The notes below the pieces were generated by a model. That model saw only the letters and a program-made list of their open reading frames with translations, did not search any database and was not told the DNA's origin. A stretch of DNA of 64,000 nucleotides, from NCBI GenBank assembly GCA_023653785.1, contig JAMKCH010007263.1:1-64000 (forward strand). Reading direction: 5' to 3'. A program made the position numbers and the translations under genes. Source of the DNA: Ophioderma brevispina (lineage: Eukaryota > Echinodermata > Ophiuroidea > Amphilepidida > Ophiodermatidae). Below, one piece after another: positions 24,759 through 37,330 of this stretch. How positions within the stretch are numbered: position 1 is the stretch's first letter; the number at the start of each line of letters is the position of its first letter.

Positions 24759-25100
24759 AAAAGATTTCACAGGTAAATGATAAAAAAGTAGCTTCTTATG
24801 ATACCAAAATGTTGACCACTTCGGTCAAATCTGGGGTCCCTGGGACGTAGGTAGTAGCTGATCGGGCCATGGACCTTTAATCTCTGGATCATGCTCGGGC
24901 TTTTTTGCGATTTCCAATATGAGCTAATGTGGCCATCAGTGGCTTCAAGTGCAGAATCTGGGTTACCAATCCATTGTATAGAAATCAGTACTGAAGAACC
25001 ATTTCAAGAGCCACTGACTGAAGGAAAGATAAATTAAGAAGTTATCCTAATACATGACAGCACACAGATGTATCACATAGCAGCTATTGCACTTAAAACA
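24114..25100. repeat. Family F palindrome, copy 1, split by an insertion
   Basis: The left arm starts GCAAGAAAGTTTTAAGTGCA at 24114. The right arm (about 24990-25100) includes GAACCATTTCAAGAGCCACT and GCAGCTATTGCACTTAA. Both arms match the compact palindrome at 42655-42879. The arms are pushed apart by the family A element 24502-24880 and by unassigned sequence on either side of it. Confidence 0.65.
24502..24880. mobile_element. Family A miniature element, copy 2
   Basis: The ends are TTAAAGGAGGATGGCCGAT and GATCGGGCCATGGACCTTTAA. A run of 31 A residues (24726-24756) interrupts the part corresponding to the AGCCCTAAGATTTCAC region of other copies. 379 bp. Confidence 0.8.
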
Positions 25101-25186
25101 TATCCCAATTAATTAGGCTTCCACTGGGGGAGTCAAGATTCCAAATGGAATAACTTACTGGATAACTTTATTTCAAGGGTTTAGGA

Positions 25187-25294
25187 CAAAAAGGCCCCAT
25201 CTGTAATAGCTGCCAGGTGTCGATTTGGCAGGTATAACATTTTTAGTAAGAACTCAACTGATAAATGGCAGCTATTGCAGATGGGGCCTTCTTG
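25187..25294. repeat. Hairpin with 28-bp stem
   Basis: AAGGCCCCATCTGTAATAGC at 25191 pairs with GCAGATGGGGCCTT around 25277-25290; inner ends are GCTGCCA and TGGCAGC. One or two mismatches. The CAATAGCTGCCA core is also present in family F, so the two may be related. Confidence 0.65.
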
Positions 25295-27219
25295 CAGAAA
25301 ACAATCGATTTGAAATACACACTCCCTCTGTGGAAAATTTTAAAAGTAAAATCTTTCTCTGGAGTATTTTGAATTACAAATGGAATGGACCAATCTGGCT
25401 TGAACCACTTTTTTGCATCCTTCGCTTCTGTTAATCAGCATCAGCTTTGGCTAGCTCAGTGGCAGTGCCATATGGGTGGCATGGGGCAGGTGACTAAAAT
25501 CGTTCTGTTTACCCATAAGGAAGCTGATTTGGTTTTAATCATTTCGAGTGAGGGCTTTTGTATATAAAAGCCTTATAACCATGCAAAAATATCGATTTTG
25601 AAAAATATTGAGGGTGCACTATTTTTCAAATGTGCCAGTGTCTCTTTAAATCACTTTTTATGGGTTCAAATTTGCAACTGAATTTCTATTTTGTCTTTGG
25701 ATGGATGTGCAAAAAATGATTGTGTTGGGTTTGTGGTGCCGAATCTGATTTTACAAAGTTAAATACATTAGTTTCTGAGGCAAACCTTTTTCAGAGGGAG
25801 GCCGCCTTCAGAATGCAATCAAGGTAAATTATTGGATGTTTGGAAAAAAATTGAGATAAAGCTTTTGTTTTATCTCAAACTATTTCTAAACATGTATTGC
25901 TATAATATCTTGTTCTATTGTTTAAGCAACACTGAAGCTGTTCAGGTAAAAAGATGCTGAGACAAAACTGTTTTTTTGTAACCAGCTTATAAATCTGTGC
26001 CTTATCAACTTGATTTTAATCAATATGTGCCTTTATTTGGAATCTTTTAACATGTTACTAAAAATTTAAAAACAAAATAACAGAAAAAAACACACCAAAA
26101 TTGGTCGATGCATTTGAATTTCTTTTGTAGTGGGATGGGAACCTTATTCAGAATGCACAGCAGCCAACAACGTCCCGCTGTGCATGGATTACACCAACAT
26201 CAGGTCACGCACTGCTGCCATTTTAAAACATGGACATTTACTTCGCATTTCCCAAGAAAAATCGATGACTGTGTAGGAATTATTTTGTCTAAAATGGTTC
26301 CTTTTATACCACCCTAAACCGTTCAACAGAAAAACTTCTAACCGGTCACACATTTTTGTTTTAAAACCTTATAATTAAACCTGATATCAAATTTCCACAG
26401 ATGCCTACTAAAGTCTGTTGAAGAGACTCTTATTTGAACAATGACACTCATAACAATTGCTCAGCGGGATGTTGTCGGCTGCTATGTTCAGAATGCAAGC
26501 TAAGAAAAATATGATTTCAGATAGAGCAAAAATATCTAGTTTTGTGCTGTGTGTTCTGTTATTTAAGCAACACCAAAGCTGTTCATATCTCCAAAACAAA
26601 TCAATTTTGTTGGCGGTTTGAGTAAATTTACAAAGTGTAACTTAATAATTTAGCAAAGTCCCAAATTGAATATAGTCCACATCAGACTCATTTTGTATCA
26701 TTTTGCTTTACAGTTGTAAATGTGTTTCTGTTAATGTTACTTTTGTGAAAAGAAATTTGAATGCAAATGATGTTTTGTTTTCAAAGTATTTGTAATCAAG
26801 GGTGCATAGTGAATTTGGAAGACCAGATTTAGTGTTAAAGTAATATTCCACAATTCCCCATAGATTTTCCTTTTTGTGTTGGAAATGTGTAAAACTTTAC
26901 TGACCTTTGACTTGCCAAAAAAGCAGAAGTACCAGCTCTTGCCTTTTGGCACAATGCCAGAAAATGTACGACTGTTACGAACCAAGCTTAGATTAACTGA
27001 AAATCTGGCCGGTTTGATATTTCCATCTTTTTGTAACTTACGACATATGTAAATATTACATAAATTATACGTATGTTACAGGCACTGTATTTGTAAAAAT
27101 TAAATAGAATTCCCAATCATGATTGTGGAATGGGATAACTATATTTTGTTCATCACCTAATAGGCAAAAATTATTCGGCTTTTGTTTATCCCTGCGCGAA
27201 AGTAAACACGGGTGCCTCT
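25295..27219. other. No gene; diverged duplicate blocks
   Basis: A direct repeat links 25808-25950 (TTCAGAATGCAATC ... TTAAGCAACACTGAAGCTGTTC) and 26488-26590 (TTCAGAATGCAAGC ... TTAAGCAACACCAAAGCTGTTC). GCAGCCAACAACGTCCCGCTG (26160) is also the near reverse complement of CAGCGGGATGTTGTCGGCTGC (26461). No coding frame is supported. Confidence 0.45.
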
Positions 27220-27664
27220 CACTGGTAACTGAAAGTGTCTGAATTTAGGCAAAAGGTCTGAATCTGGAAAGGCTGTATGAATAGGGAATTAAGCTTAAAT
27301 TCAGACCTACATTCAGACACTTTGCCCACCCAAAGTTAATTGATTTGCCACCCAGAACAAAATCAATAAATTACAAAGAGCCAATGATAAACAACATAAA
27401 GTGCTGCCTATTGATATTACACAAACCTCAAGTATTGTAATCTACTTGTCCTATTGTGTCAAACCCCTAATCTATAATCCTGTTGAGTCAGTTGATTGCT
27501 TTTCATACAACGCAGATTTTGGGTGCAAGTGTCTGAATTGGTGTCTGAATTTTGTTCTGAATTTTGTCTGAAATTGTAGGAGTAACAATAGATAATTCCT
27601 CATTGTTGTGAGTGACTAAAATTCAGACCATTTGCCCAAATTCAGACGTTTTCAGTTACCAGTG
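27220..27664. mobile_element. Inverted-end miniature element
   Basis: CACTGGTAACTGAAAGTGTC at the left pairs with TTTTCAGTTACCAGTG at the right, and pairing continues through AGGCAAAAGGTCTGAAT/ATTCAGACCATTTGCCC for about 44 bp. GTCTGAATT motifs recur inside. TCT flanks both ends, possibly a 3-bp target duplication. 445 bp. Confidence 0.8.
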
Positions 27665-28428
27665 TCTTGACACAAGCGTGCATCGTGCATACATCACACA
27701 CTGTGTCTGTTGTGGCAGCGTTGCTTGCAGGTATGCCCACACTATTCTATAGACCCTATGCTATACGACGTCACACTTGGCGATTAACATAAAATCTCCT
27801 TTGCCCTACGGTGGAAATACCAAGAGTACAATAGATCACCTGTACAACTTGAGCATCTCTGGAATTCACTAACAGGTGACTGTATTGTAGTCATGTAATG
27901 TGGCTCTCTTGCCCTACAGCATGGCTGCCTATTGCAAAGGGTCTACTCTATATCAATTCACGGTGTGAAGAGTCTTGCCTATTTGGTGATGAACAAAGTG
28001 TAGTTTCTAGTGTGCTCCCGCCTACTGCTAAACTTGATTCACTTTTCTTTTGAACAATTCTCAACTCAAGCAGTCCTCTGTTGTATCTCTTATTTGTGTT
28101 GTAGCGATTCAAATTCTTTGTGCGCAACACGTACAAATTGAAACAAAGTATTTATGAGATATAAGTAGAATGTATTATTGGTATGTTACTTGTTGTAGAA
28201 TAATTTATTTACATATTAGTATTGCATATTGTTTACGTTATTAGAGGTAGTAATTAGCTTTATTTGTGGTTGAAAAGTGAGGAATTTATAACAGAGTACA
28301 AAGCTGCCATATTTAATTTTCATTCAAAGAGGACAAATAGTGTTCACTTCAATGTTCATAAAGCGCTTTTGATATATCATCTATAACTGAACTTTTGCTC
28401 AAATTCACACTTTAAGATACATGCTTGA
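27665..28428. other. No gene recognised
   Basis: Nothing supported. GCCCTACGG and GCCCTACAG phrases near 27803 and 27911 hint at a small duplication. Confidence 0.35.
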
Positions 28429-28630
28429 CAGGGTTGTCACTAGCCAAAATTTAGTGCCGGGTAAATTTGACGAAATTTGCTTCAAAATACTGAATCAAGT
28501 TGCAATAGTAGCATTTTGTAGCTGTTTTAAGGTCAATTTGGCATTTTAGTGCCCGGCGGCAAGGCCTATAATTCCTTTGAGTGGCGGTTAATTTGGCTGA
28601 GTCCCGGTTGCTGCCTAAGTGACAACCCTG
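28429..28630. mobile_element. Miniature hAT element with exact 8-bp duplication
   Basis: The left end is CAGGGTTGTCACTAGCC and the right end AAGTGACAACCCTG. The flanks are ATGCTTGA (28421-28428) and ATGCTTGA (28631-28638), exact over 8 bp. The minus-strand frame 28451-28651 crosses the border and is not a gene. 202 bp. Confidence 0.9.
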
Positions 28631-28681
28631 ATGCTTGATACTGACATGCAAATGTATGCATGGGTGAGCTAAGGATGATCA

Positions 28682-29141
28682 TTAAAGGAGAACCATACTA
28701 AGAATAACTTATACAATATACACTATAAAAATAATTATTGAGCACCTATCGAGTGATTTCATGGAAAAACGGAATTATACTAACCATAAAAAACATTTTG
28801 TCTGACCATGCGCTATTTGAAATTCGTGCTAGTGTATGTGGGATATGTGTATGTGTTAAGCGATACTGACGGCACCGTAGCGTCATACACCTTCACACAA
28901 TGATGCTTTCATAATGTGCATTTCCTATGGCCTGTATATGACGCAAACGTGCTGACCGTTTCGCATAACATGTTATACAATAGCGCAAATTTTAAATAGC
29001 GCATGGTCAGACTAGGTGGTTTTAATTCATTGTTATGGTTAATATAATTCCGTTTTTCGATGAAACCACTCGATATGTGGTTAATAATTATTTTATAGAG
29101 TATATTGTATAATATTATTCGTTGTGCGGGTTCTCGTTTAA
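28682..29141. mobile_element. TTAA-flanked foldback with about 135-bp arms
   Basis: The left end is TTAAAGGAGAACC and the right end GGTTCTCGTTTAA. The arms share TATACAATATAC, AATAATTATT, ACGGAATTATA and CTGACCATGCGCTATTT with their complements, leaving a loop of under 200 bp. Non-coding. Confidence 0.85.
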
Positions 29142-29316
29142 CATCCCGGATGAAATTCTACAGAAGTGTATAACAGTTTGAAACATTTGGGTTGTCCGTC
29201 ACCCAGGACCATATTCGTGGAGTTAAACCAAACCTACATTTATGTACTAAAACACCCAAACTTGGCCAGGCTTGGGGGCTTAATTTTTGCCAAATTGTCC
29301 AAAAAGCCCAAATTTA

Positions 29317-29492
29317 TTAAAGGTATACTTCGTCAGGTCTGATTAAGGAGTGACCTCATAGCATTCAAACGTCTAAAGGTGCGAATTGCAGTAAGCCGCA
29401 GCTGGAAAAAGGCGGCGTGCGCGATACGCGTGCACAATTACTGCGCGAACACTATGACATCAGTCCTTAGTTCAGGCGGACGAAGTATAGTT
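29317..29492. mobile_element. Short inverted-repeat element
   Basis: TTAAAGGTATACTTCGTCAG at the left pairs with GGCGGACGAAGTATAGTTT at the right, continuing to TTAAGGA/TCCTTAG. The GC-rich middle has CGATACGCG/GCGCG motifs. The right TTAA is not present at the expected place. Confidence 0.65.
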
Positions 29493-29546
29493 TGTTGGGG
29501 GGTTGAGACTTTGTACTTTATTTGCCCAATTTTTGTGTCGCCTGCC

Positions 29547-29885
29547 TTAAAGGGATATGACCCGATTTAAGTATATCAAGTTTTCTCGATAGATTGGCCT
29601 TCACCCCAAACTCCATCTGTAATGTTTTGTGCGGATATTTCAACCCATTTTGATATGACAGCTAAAAACATTTTGTAATCCTATAGGGTATTGTGTAAAT
29701 TTAATATTGGTTGACCAAAATGGGACACATTTTCACTCATAATATCCAAACCAAATCATTAGTCTTAAGATTTCACAAGGTAAATGAGAAAATAGCTTTC
29801 TTCAGATACCAAAATTTCACCACTTATGGTAAACTCTGACGTTCTGGGGATGAGGCTATTAGCGATCGGACCATGGCCCCTTTAA
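29547..29885. mobile_element. Family A miniature element, copy 3
   Basis: The ends are TTAAAGGGATATGACCCGAT and GATCGGACCATGGCCCCTTTAA. The right TTAA (29882-29885) is shared with the left end of the 8.2-kb element. The immediate flanks are CCTGCC and GGCAGG, so the site before insertion was itself palindromic around TTAA. Confidence 0.8.
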
Positions 29886-30812
29886 GGCAGGAATATACAT
29901 AGGGATCACTTTTTCATGTTGTCTGTGATGTTGTAGTCTGTTGTTGTGAAAAAGGGATAGTTAACATTTGCCTGTAATATCCGCATACTTCAATGGATTT
30001 AAACCAAGCTTAAGTCATAGGTACAGCATGGGACCCCTCATTTGTTGATGAGGTCAAAGGTCACATACCAGGTGAAAGGTCATGTGAGGTCAAGTTGTAA
30101 GATATGATGAAAATGTAAATTGACCTCAATTGAAAAGTTGAAGTTCAATTGGAACCAAACTTGGTTTATGGCGATTACATACAAACCCTCGTGCTTAGCT
30201 ACCTTGCCTGTAACTCTTTGCACTTTGTTTTTGGCTTAGCCCCCATTAAGTACAAAATTGTCAAAAAGTTGGAGATATGGTATGTACAAAATGTAGTGTA
30301 GGAGGGAAACTTCTAAAATGCAAATTTGACAAGTGCCAAATACATTTTGTACAACTGGTATTGCAAACAAGATGGCCAGTATTTTTTACCCCTGTATCCT
30401 GCAAAATAAAGGTGGTTGTTGTAAGCCTGTTATTACACAGGGATTAACCGGTTGTAGGGTGTGTAACATGTTATATTCCTCCTTGAAATCTGGCACTGGG
30501 ATTGGAAAAAACTGGATGTCATTTGGGAAATCCCAGAGTGACTGTGTCAAACTGTATTGAGTTAATACAGGGAAATAGGTTGTGCAATCTAGACACTGTT
30601 ATGGCCAAAGACGGAGTTATATGCCTCATTAGGCAGGGAATGTAATAACTACAAGCATCCCCAGTGGTTATGGAATGTAATTAGCAGTAGTCCCAATATC
30701 ACATAATTATAAGCCTTGCCATTTCCTGGAGGCATGGACAGGCCTGTATGCAAGAGGTACAGTCGCACTCACAAATTCCACAAAACTGGCAAAAGGGCTG
30801 CTTTTTTTTTTT

Positions 30813-31160
30813 AAATCAAGAAAATAGGTAAAATATGCTAATTAATTATGCAAATTAGGTACTTAGAATGCATATATACTGTTGTAAATCGAATCAGTTT
30901 GAGTATCAATAACCCCGCACCCCTCCACCAAGTTCAGCTCTGTGTGACTACAGATCTCCAGATATTGTGTTCACAAAGTGTCAATGAAATCAAGAAAATA
31001 GGTCAAATATGCTAATTAATTATGCAAATTAGGTACTTAGAATGCATATACACTGTTGTAATTTAATCAGTTTGAGAATCTGTAACCCCGCACCCTTCCA
31101 CCAAGTTTCAGCCCTGTAGCTCGCACAGATCTCCAGATATTTGTTCACAAGAAAAGCTCA
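30813..31160 (+). repeat. Two-copy tandem repeat, period 174 bp
   Basis: AAATCAAGAAAATAGGT at 30813 and 30987 begins two copies sharing ATGCTAATTAATTATGCAAA, TTAGAATGCATATA, CCCCGCACCC and CAGATCTCCAGATAT. The copies differ by a few substitutions and short indels. Confidence 0.85.
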
Positions 31161-31760
31161 CGACGCCGCCGCAGACGACGACAACGACACACGGATCATG
31201 CTGCCATAAAGTCTTTCCTATCGGACGACCTAATAAAAAGGTCCAAGATTTAGAGAAAATTTGACAAGTCCATTTTGGGTTATGAGATAGGTCCTCTTTT
31301 ACAAAAATGTTCACTTTTTCAAAGTGTGGCACCTTTAAAAATGGGGGTACTCTGGGGTGAGGGGCACTTGGTACTTATATCTAAGCAATTTTTAATACTT
31401 TTCTATAGTTTTCTTGTAAATCTATAAGCCCAATGTGTATCAACCACTTTTGAAGAGGGAGCCATGGCCTCCCACTGCCGCCTCTGATTGGAAGTTGATT
31501 TTTTTTATAGTGACAGAAAGTCTTATAAACATACTTGTGTATTTCTGTACTTCGTTGTATTACAAAATAATATTTTTATCAATAATTAGTTAGTATTCTC
31601 AAGTTTATTGTAATTTGGAGTAATTTTACCATTTGTAAGGTAAAATGCTGTGAAGAATGAGAAATCACTTTCCTCGTGCCATGTAAATAAAGATATAAGA
31701 TTTTAAACAACCAAATATTGTTTTGAGTATTTATCAATATTCTTTAGCCTCAGCTGGCTC

Positions 31761-32075
31761 TTAAAGACACTATCAGTGATCCACTCAAGACTCAAAATAT
31801 TTGAAATTTGCAGGAGTAGCTTAAAAATGAGGGATAAGTCTATGGAATTCTAGCAAGTTATTTTTTTCCCCAACTGAAAAATTGGCAGGGAAGGGAGAAA
31901 ACGGCAGCGTTCAACGATATGATTCTCCATTCAATTACTTATGACTAGATATCGATTTTTGTGTCCTTATGTGGGGCTCTTGAGTCTTACTTGTAGGGTA
32001 GAGGGTATGGTAGGACATCTATTAATGTTAAGACATGCAAAATCTGATTTTTCAAATCACTGATAGTGCTTTTAA
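31761..32075. mobile_element. Family D miniature element, intact copy
   Basis: TTAAAGACACTATCAGTGAT at the left pairs with ATCACTGATAGTGCTTTTAA at the right, nearly perfect over 20 bp, with TTAA at both ends. 315 bp, non-coding. Confidence 0.85.
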
Positions 32076-33419
32076 GTATATGAAACTGAAGGGATACAGA
32101 TTGAGTCTGCTAGTGAAGTCCGCAGAGTCAAGGAGCAGGTTAAGAAATACAACCATTTTGACCTTGGATGACCTAGAAAAATCAAATGTTCACTATATCC
32201 ACCAGGTTTCATGACCACACAACCATTTAACACCTTTAAATGATCTTCAATTTTTCGGCACTGAATGTTGACCACACCCAAGTTTCATCATTCTACCACA
32301 CATTTAGTGATTTCACATTGAATGACCCTACATGACCTTAAAATTCGCAAAAAGATGCATGCTATAATGGGCTTTCTTGTAGCGGGAGGAATTTTCCGTA
32401 ACGTAAACGTTTAAACATCACAGCACAAAACCAGTCGACCTAACCAAAATGGAACAGAGATACACAACAAGTCATCAGGAGGTCACGCCCAACTGCGTTA
32501 TTTTATTGATACACTGTAAAAACAATACTCGCTGTGACCTCAATAGGCTGGTCGAAAACGATTTTGGAAATGTCCTGATGAGAGTCAAAATACATGAAGT
32601 CATTATAAAATCACGTATGTTTGTGCGAACGGTCAACTAAATATCAAGTTGGTCGAATATGACGTGAAAGGGTGTTTGCGGGGGGTAAAAAAACAAAATT
32701 AAAAGAGACAAATTTTAAGTTTGAAAAAGCGTGGTCTTCTGAAGTTATAGAATCCCACCAAATTTTAAAGCATTCCAAAATTAATTGAACTGGTGCCTAC
32801 AAAACAAAAAGTCTGTGTACGTGTTATTTATCCTTTTAAGAAAGGAAGACCACGGAACATGTATAAACTACATTACTGCATCGGGGCATTGAATTTCTAT
32901 ACTATGACGTGGGCCCTGTTTCCGTCGATTGGAACTGCAAACGTGTGCAGGGTATGTGGACAATGGCACGGTGTTTGCCTATGGTTTGGAAAGCCATGTA
33001 AAATGACCTGTCCAACAATTTTCAGGGGAAACATAGTAAATTGGGTGAACCTGCTCCGATAAAGGCAACAGGAATCTGCTACTGTCACAATACCCCCACT
33101 GAATGTTGACCACATCCACCAGTTCATCATAGTACCCCATTTAGTGAGACCTGTGAAATTTGCAGTGCATGCCACGATGCGCTTTCATGTAGGGAAGGAA
33201 GTTTGATACAACCATATGCTAATATAGATGAGGTGGCATTTGTTTATGTTTATGGAGCCCCCTGTTGGTGTAAGAGAAACTGGCAGGCAAAAGACTCTAC
33301 TTTGCATGGGGGAAATTCTGTTTTTTGGATGTACTTTGTTTCGAATAAATAATTACCTAAGGATAAGGTCCGTATTCCAGTCATTACAAGACGGCCTCAG
33401 GCCGTTTGTTTGTTTTTGA
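32076..33419. other. Interior of the large element, no gene recognised
   Basis: Frames at 32449-32640 and 32793-33062 have no recognisable domain; the latter contains CRVCGQWHGVC by chance-like composition. GACCTTGGATGACC and similar half-site phrases occur. Confidence 0.35.
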
Positions 33420-36400
33420 TGGGTTCTTTCTGATTCTTCTTCTCTTATTCTGGCAACACTCAACTGCGTCTAGTTCAGTCAACATTTGACGTATTGTGAC
33501 TAGACCTTAAACCCAAAATGACCGTGACTTGGACCATTTATGTCAAATGGCATTGCCATGCTGACCTTTGACATGGCCACAGGCGTCAAATATGTAATTT
33601 TTGTTACAAATTGATCTTCACAGCATTTACGCCGATATCAACCAAACTGTCAGAGGAACCACTGATCCTTGCTTCATCTAGGGTGATTCAGGGATAAGGA
33701 GTCAAGGTCATTAAGGGGGTATTTACGGTGAAAATCCAAAAATTGTAAAAAAATTCAAAAATCGCTTGTCATTACAAATTACGTAGCAGGTGACGTCAAT
33801 AGAGCACATGTATCGTTACCAGGCGGGGTCTTCGGGTTGTCCACAGTTTTAGGATCGAAGGTCATTAAGGGGTCACTCCGGTCAAAAACCAAAACTTATT
33901 CCAAAAATGCAAAAATGTTAATACTCCCAAAACCCAAACATAGTACAGTGACTTAAATTTAAGATTTGCATCATGTACCTGGTGTAGCAAAGTTTTTATT
34001 TTGGAGGTCAAGTTCATTAAGGTCATTTCCGGTTTAAGTTCAATAATTTCAAGGAATTTTATCTCAGACTAAGAAGTAGAATTTTGTATTTGCCTTGAAC
34101 AATGCATTTTTGTGTGTATACGAGGTTTTTTTTATACCGGGATCAAAAGGTCAGTAAGGGTCAAAAAGTCAATTTTGCCAAAAAATGCTAAAAATAAGAC
34201 AAATTGCGATTTATCTTAGCCTATAGAGGACAGATAAAGCCGTTATTACTCCAGGGAGTGTAACATTTATAGTAGAAGGGTCTATGATAGTCTCACCCAA
34301 AGGTAAAGTCCAGGTCACATTTACCAAAAACAGCTCCGATTGAACGAAATTGGACAGGAAATCCTCGGGATACCGTAAATACAGAACAATAACCAGTTGA
34401 CCCTATTTTTTTCGGACCAGGGGTCATGTTATAGAGGTGAAAGTCAAATCCAATGACATTCTGGGAATTTAGTGAAACTCAATGATAACATCCTCTAACG
34501 TGTTAACCATTAAAAATACATGTAATGACATTGTGACATATTGGTCAAGTTACAGGGTCAAAGGTCACTAAAGGGCACATTACGGGGTCACCATTCCTAA
34601 TTTGGTGTCATGTTCAGGCATGACTAGTAATATCTGTTTCCCTTGATCACCTTCCGACCGGCCTTAAAACGATCCCAGAGTCAAAAACGCTTGGTCCGAT
34701 TCAAACAAAAATCGGTCAGCAGAACAAATGTTCAGAGCTTTGTAGGGGTTTACACAGTTTCCGGTCAAGTTCACGTACGAGGTAAATTGGCCAATAGGTC
34801 AAAATCCTAAGAAATGCTTCTTCTCATACAAAGAGGGCGCACTTATGACGTCACTCATGCCCATGAATCGCCTATGACCAGTGTCTATAGGATATACACA
34901 GATTTGAGATCAGTGGTCAGGAAGGGGTCATTGAGGTCATATCGTGATTTTATGTCCTAGCGGATTTGCGCACAGTTTCTTCAAATGCCAATAGTGTCAG
35001 CCAAAATTAAATTTTCATGGCAAAAGACATCAGACGTTATGAGTAACAAAACCAGCGCGTTCCATCAACGCGAAATAGCCTCAAAATCCATTCTACATTG
35101 ACAAGTTTCAAGTATTGAACCCCTGTTAGTATAATACGTTCTCATGCATTACGTCGTTGCTAGACCGGGTACGATATAGGTGGCGCGGTCTATCTTACGA
35201 TTTGGGTTTGTAAAATTAACCAATTTTGCGGCTTTCCTATATTAATCAATGCAGAAATTCACAGCTCTCATTTGACACCAATTTACTTCCTAGTCCAAAT
35301 AGTCGACAAGATATTGCCCCCTCTAAACATGTTTGCCTATGTTTTTTAAAAGGAGTACGGTTGGATCCCACGATTTTTGCCTGAACTATTTAGCTCTGTC
35401 CCTGACATGCTGGATTGAGTTGAAACTAAATATTGATTCCTTGTAAAGTTGTTAACCGTAAAATACACTAAACATTTGTGAAATATGGTGAAGTTACAGG
35501 GGTCAAAAGGTCAAGCACCTCAAGGGGTCATAAGGGATCACCATCCATCCCAATCGGCATCCAGTCTTGTAAATTAGATCTGTTCCAGGTCTAGTTCTTT
35601 CTTCTTACTGTGCCCGTAAACGGGAGGGGCATAGTATTCTGATTATGTGGTTAGTCTTCTCCTTTCTTCCGACCATCAGCTTTTCGACTTCTTCGGCCTT
35701 CTTATGCCAAAAACGGCGGGCCGATATTGACCAAAATCGGTAAGAAGAACCACTGCCCCAAGCTACATCAGGGGTGTACAAAGTTGTTTGACTTGACCTC
35801 TCGTAGGGGTCAATAGAGGTCAAAACTAAAAATCATTTGGAAGCCGACTTACTTCTACAGGATAAGTGCGCTCTCTGATGAAAAATCTGCCATGAGCTGG
35901 TCTTTGGGCTAGTGTCTAAGCTGGTACACAGATTAAATCGGAAACTCATTAACATTCAAAATGGCGGGCATTTCTAATTAATATGCAAAAAGCAGATCTC
36001 AAAAATCGATACACTTGGATAGGTGATGTCGTGCAAAATTGCGGATAATGTCGAGACGAATAATGTGACAGAATGTTGGCCCCAGGGGTCCAAGTGTCCC
36101 AAGAATGCAAATGAGCTAATTATATGCAAAAACGCGCTATAACTCATCAACCCAAAGTAGATTATTTATGTCAAATGTGTTAACAAGAACCACTGGGAAA
36201 AGCTCTTTATTACTGTGCACAATATGGGGTCAAAGTTCAAAATGGGGGTAATCTAGGGTCAAATATACGAAGTTAATTGACTACATAGCTATGCCATATG
36301 GAGGCATCAAGAAAGTGAAAAAGGGTCAACAGTAACCCCGCTTAACGAGCCATCGGTTAAGGGTCAAAGGTCAAACTGACTTCATCATACGTAACGGGCA

Positions 36401-37330
36401 TAGTCTCTGGAGTGTCTAGTTCTGATTCTTCTTCTGATTATTCTTTCCAATGCTCCTTAAAATCCCTACTAGTACCGAACGGTATACCCCATATCCACCA
36501 AAGTGAGTCAGAGGAACCGCTGACACAAGCTTCATATGGGGTGTACCAGCTTGGGGTCAAAGGTCACGTAACAGAAGTAGCCGCCATTTTGTAAAAATCT
36601 GTAAAAGCCTACTTGTTCTACAGCCAACAAGCTATAGATTCAAATGTGTTCACACAAGAACCTTAGACCATCTTATATAGGTGTCCACCGATAAACGAAC
36701 CGAGTTCATTAACATTCAAAATGACGGCCATATTATTAATATGCAAAAAAGCATATCTCAAAAACGATAAGACTTGGATAGCTGATGTCTGTGCAAAAGT
36801 TGCGGATAGGGCGAGACGAATATGTGACAGAATATTGGCTACAAGGGTCATCTGTAAGATAGCAAATGAGCTAATTATATGCAAAACAATCTAACTCATC
36901 AACCCAAAATTAGGTATAAATGTCATATGTGGGCACAGAACCATGGATATGGAAGCCCTATATCCGTGCTCACAACATGGGGTCAAAAGGTTCAAATGGG
37001 GATGGGGTAATCTATGGGTCAAAATCTGAAAGAAGCTTATTGACTATCTAATTATGCCATCGTGATGGCATCGATGAATGATGAAAAAGAGTCACAGTGA
37101 CCGTCTGTGACCCATCATTTAGAGGTAAAAGGTCAAAATATGCCAATATCAAAATTTTCCATATTGCCAAAAATACCATATACCAACTTGAAGGAAATGC
37201 ACGAGGAAATAAGTCTACAGTGACCCTATTATGTGACACCAATGAGTAAGGATCAAAGGTCAACTTACCTAATTGCGCAAAAATTCCACGACTAGGTCGT
37301 GCTCTTTGAGCACACAATGTCTCTCGTACT
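33420..37330 (+). repeat. Array of 0.8-1.2-kb units with GGTCAAAGGTCA motifs
   Basis: At least the last two units are clearly homologous: 35590-36405 and 36410-37330 share, in order, a TTCTTCTT start, CATTAACATTCAAAATG, AAAATTGCGGATAA/AAAGTTGCGGATAG, GCAAATGAGCTAATTATATG and GGGTCAAAGGTCA. Weaker copies start near 33420 and 34620. Shorter repeats (GGTCATTAAGGG near 33707 and 33860) lie in the first unit. The end GTGCTCTTTGAGCAC matches the end of the repeat at 13738-16160. Confidence 0.7.

Noticed and set aside
32793..33062. Cys-rich frame (CRVCGQWHGVC) as a zinc-binding protein
   Set aside because: Spacing does not fit a known zinc motif, it lies inside the large repeat element, and an opposing frame of 92 codons exists.
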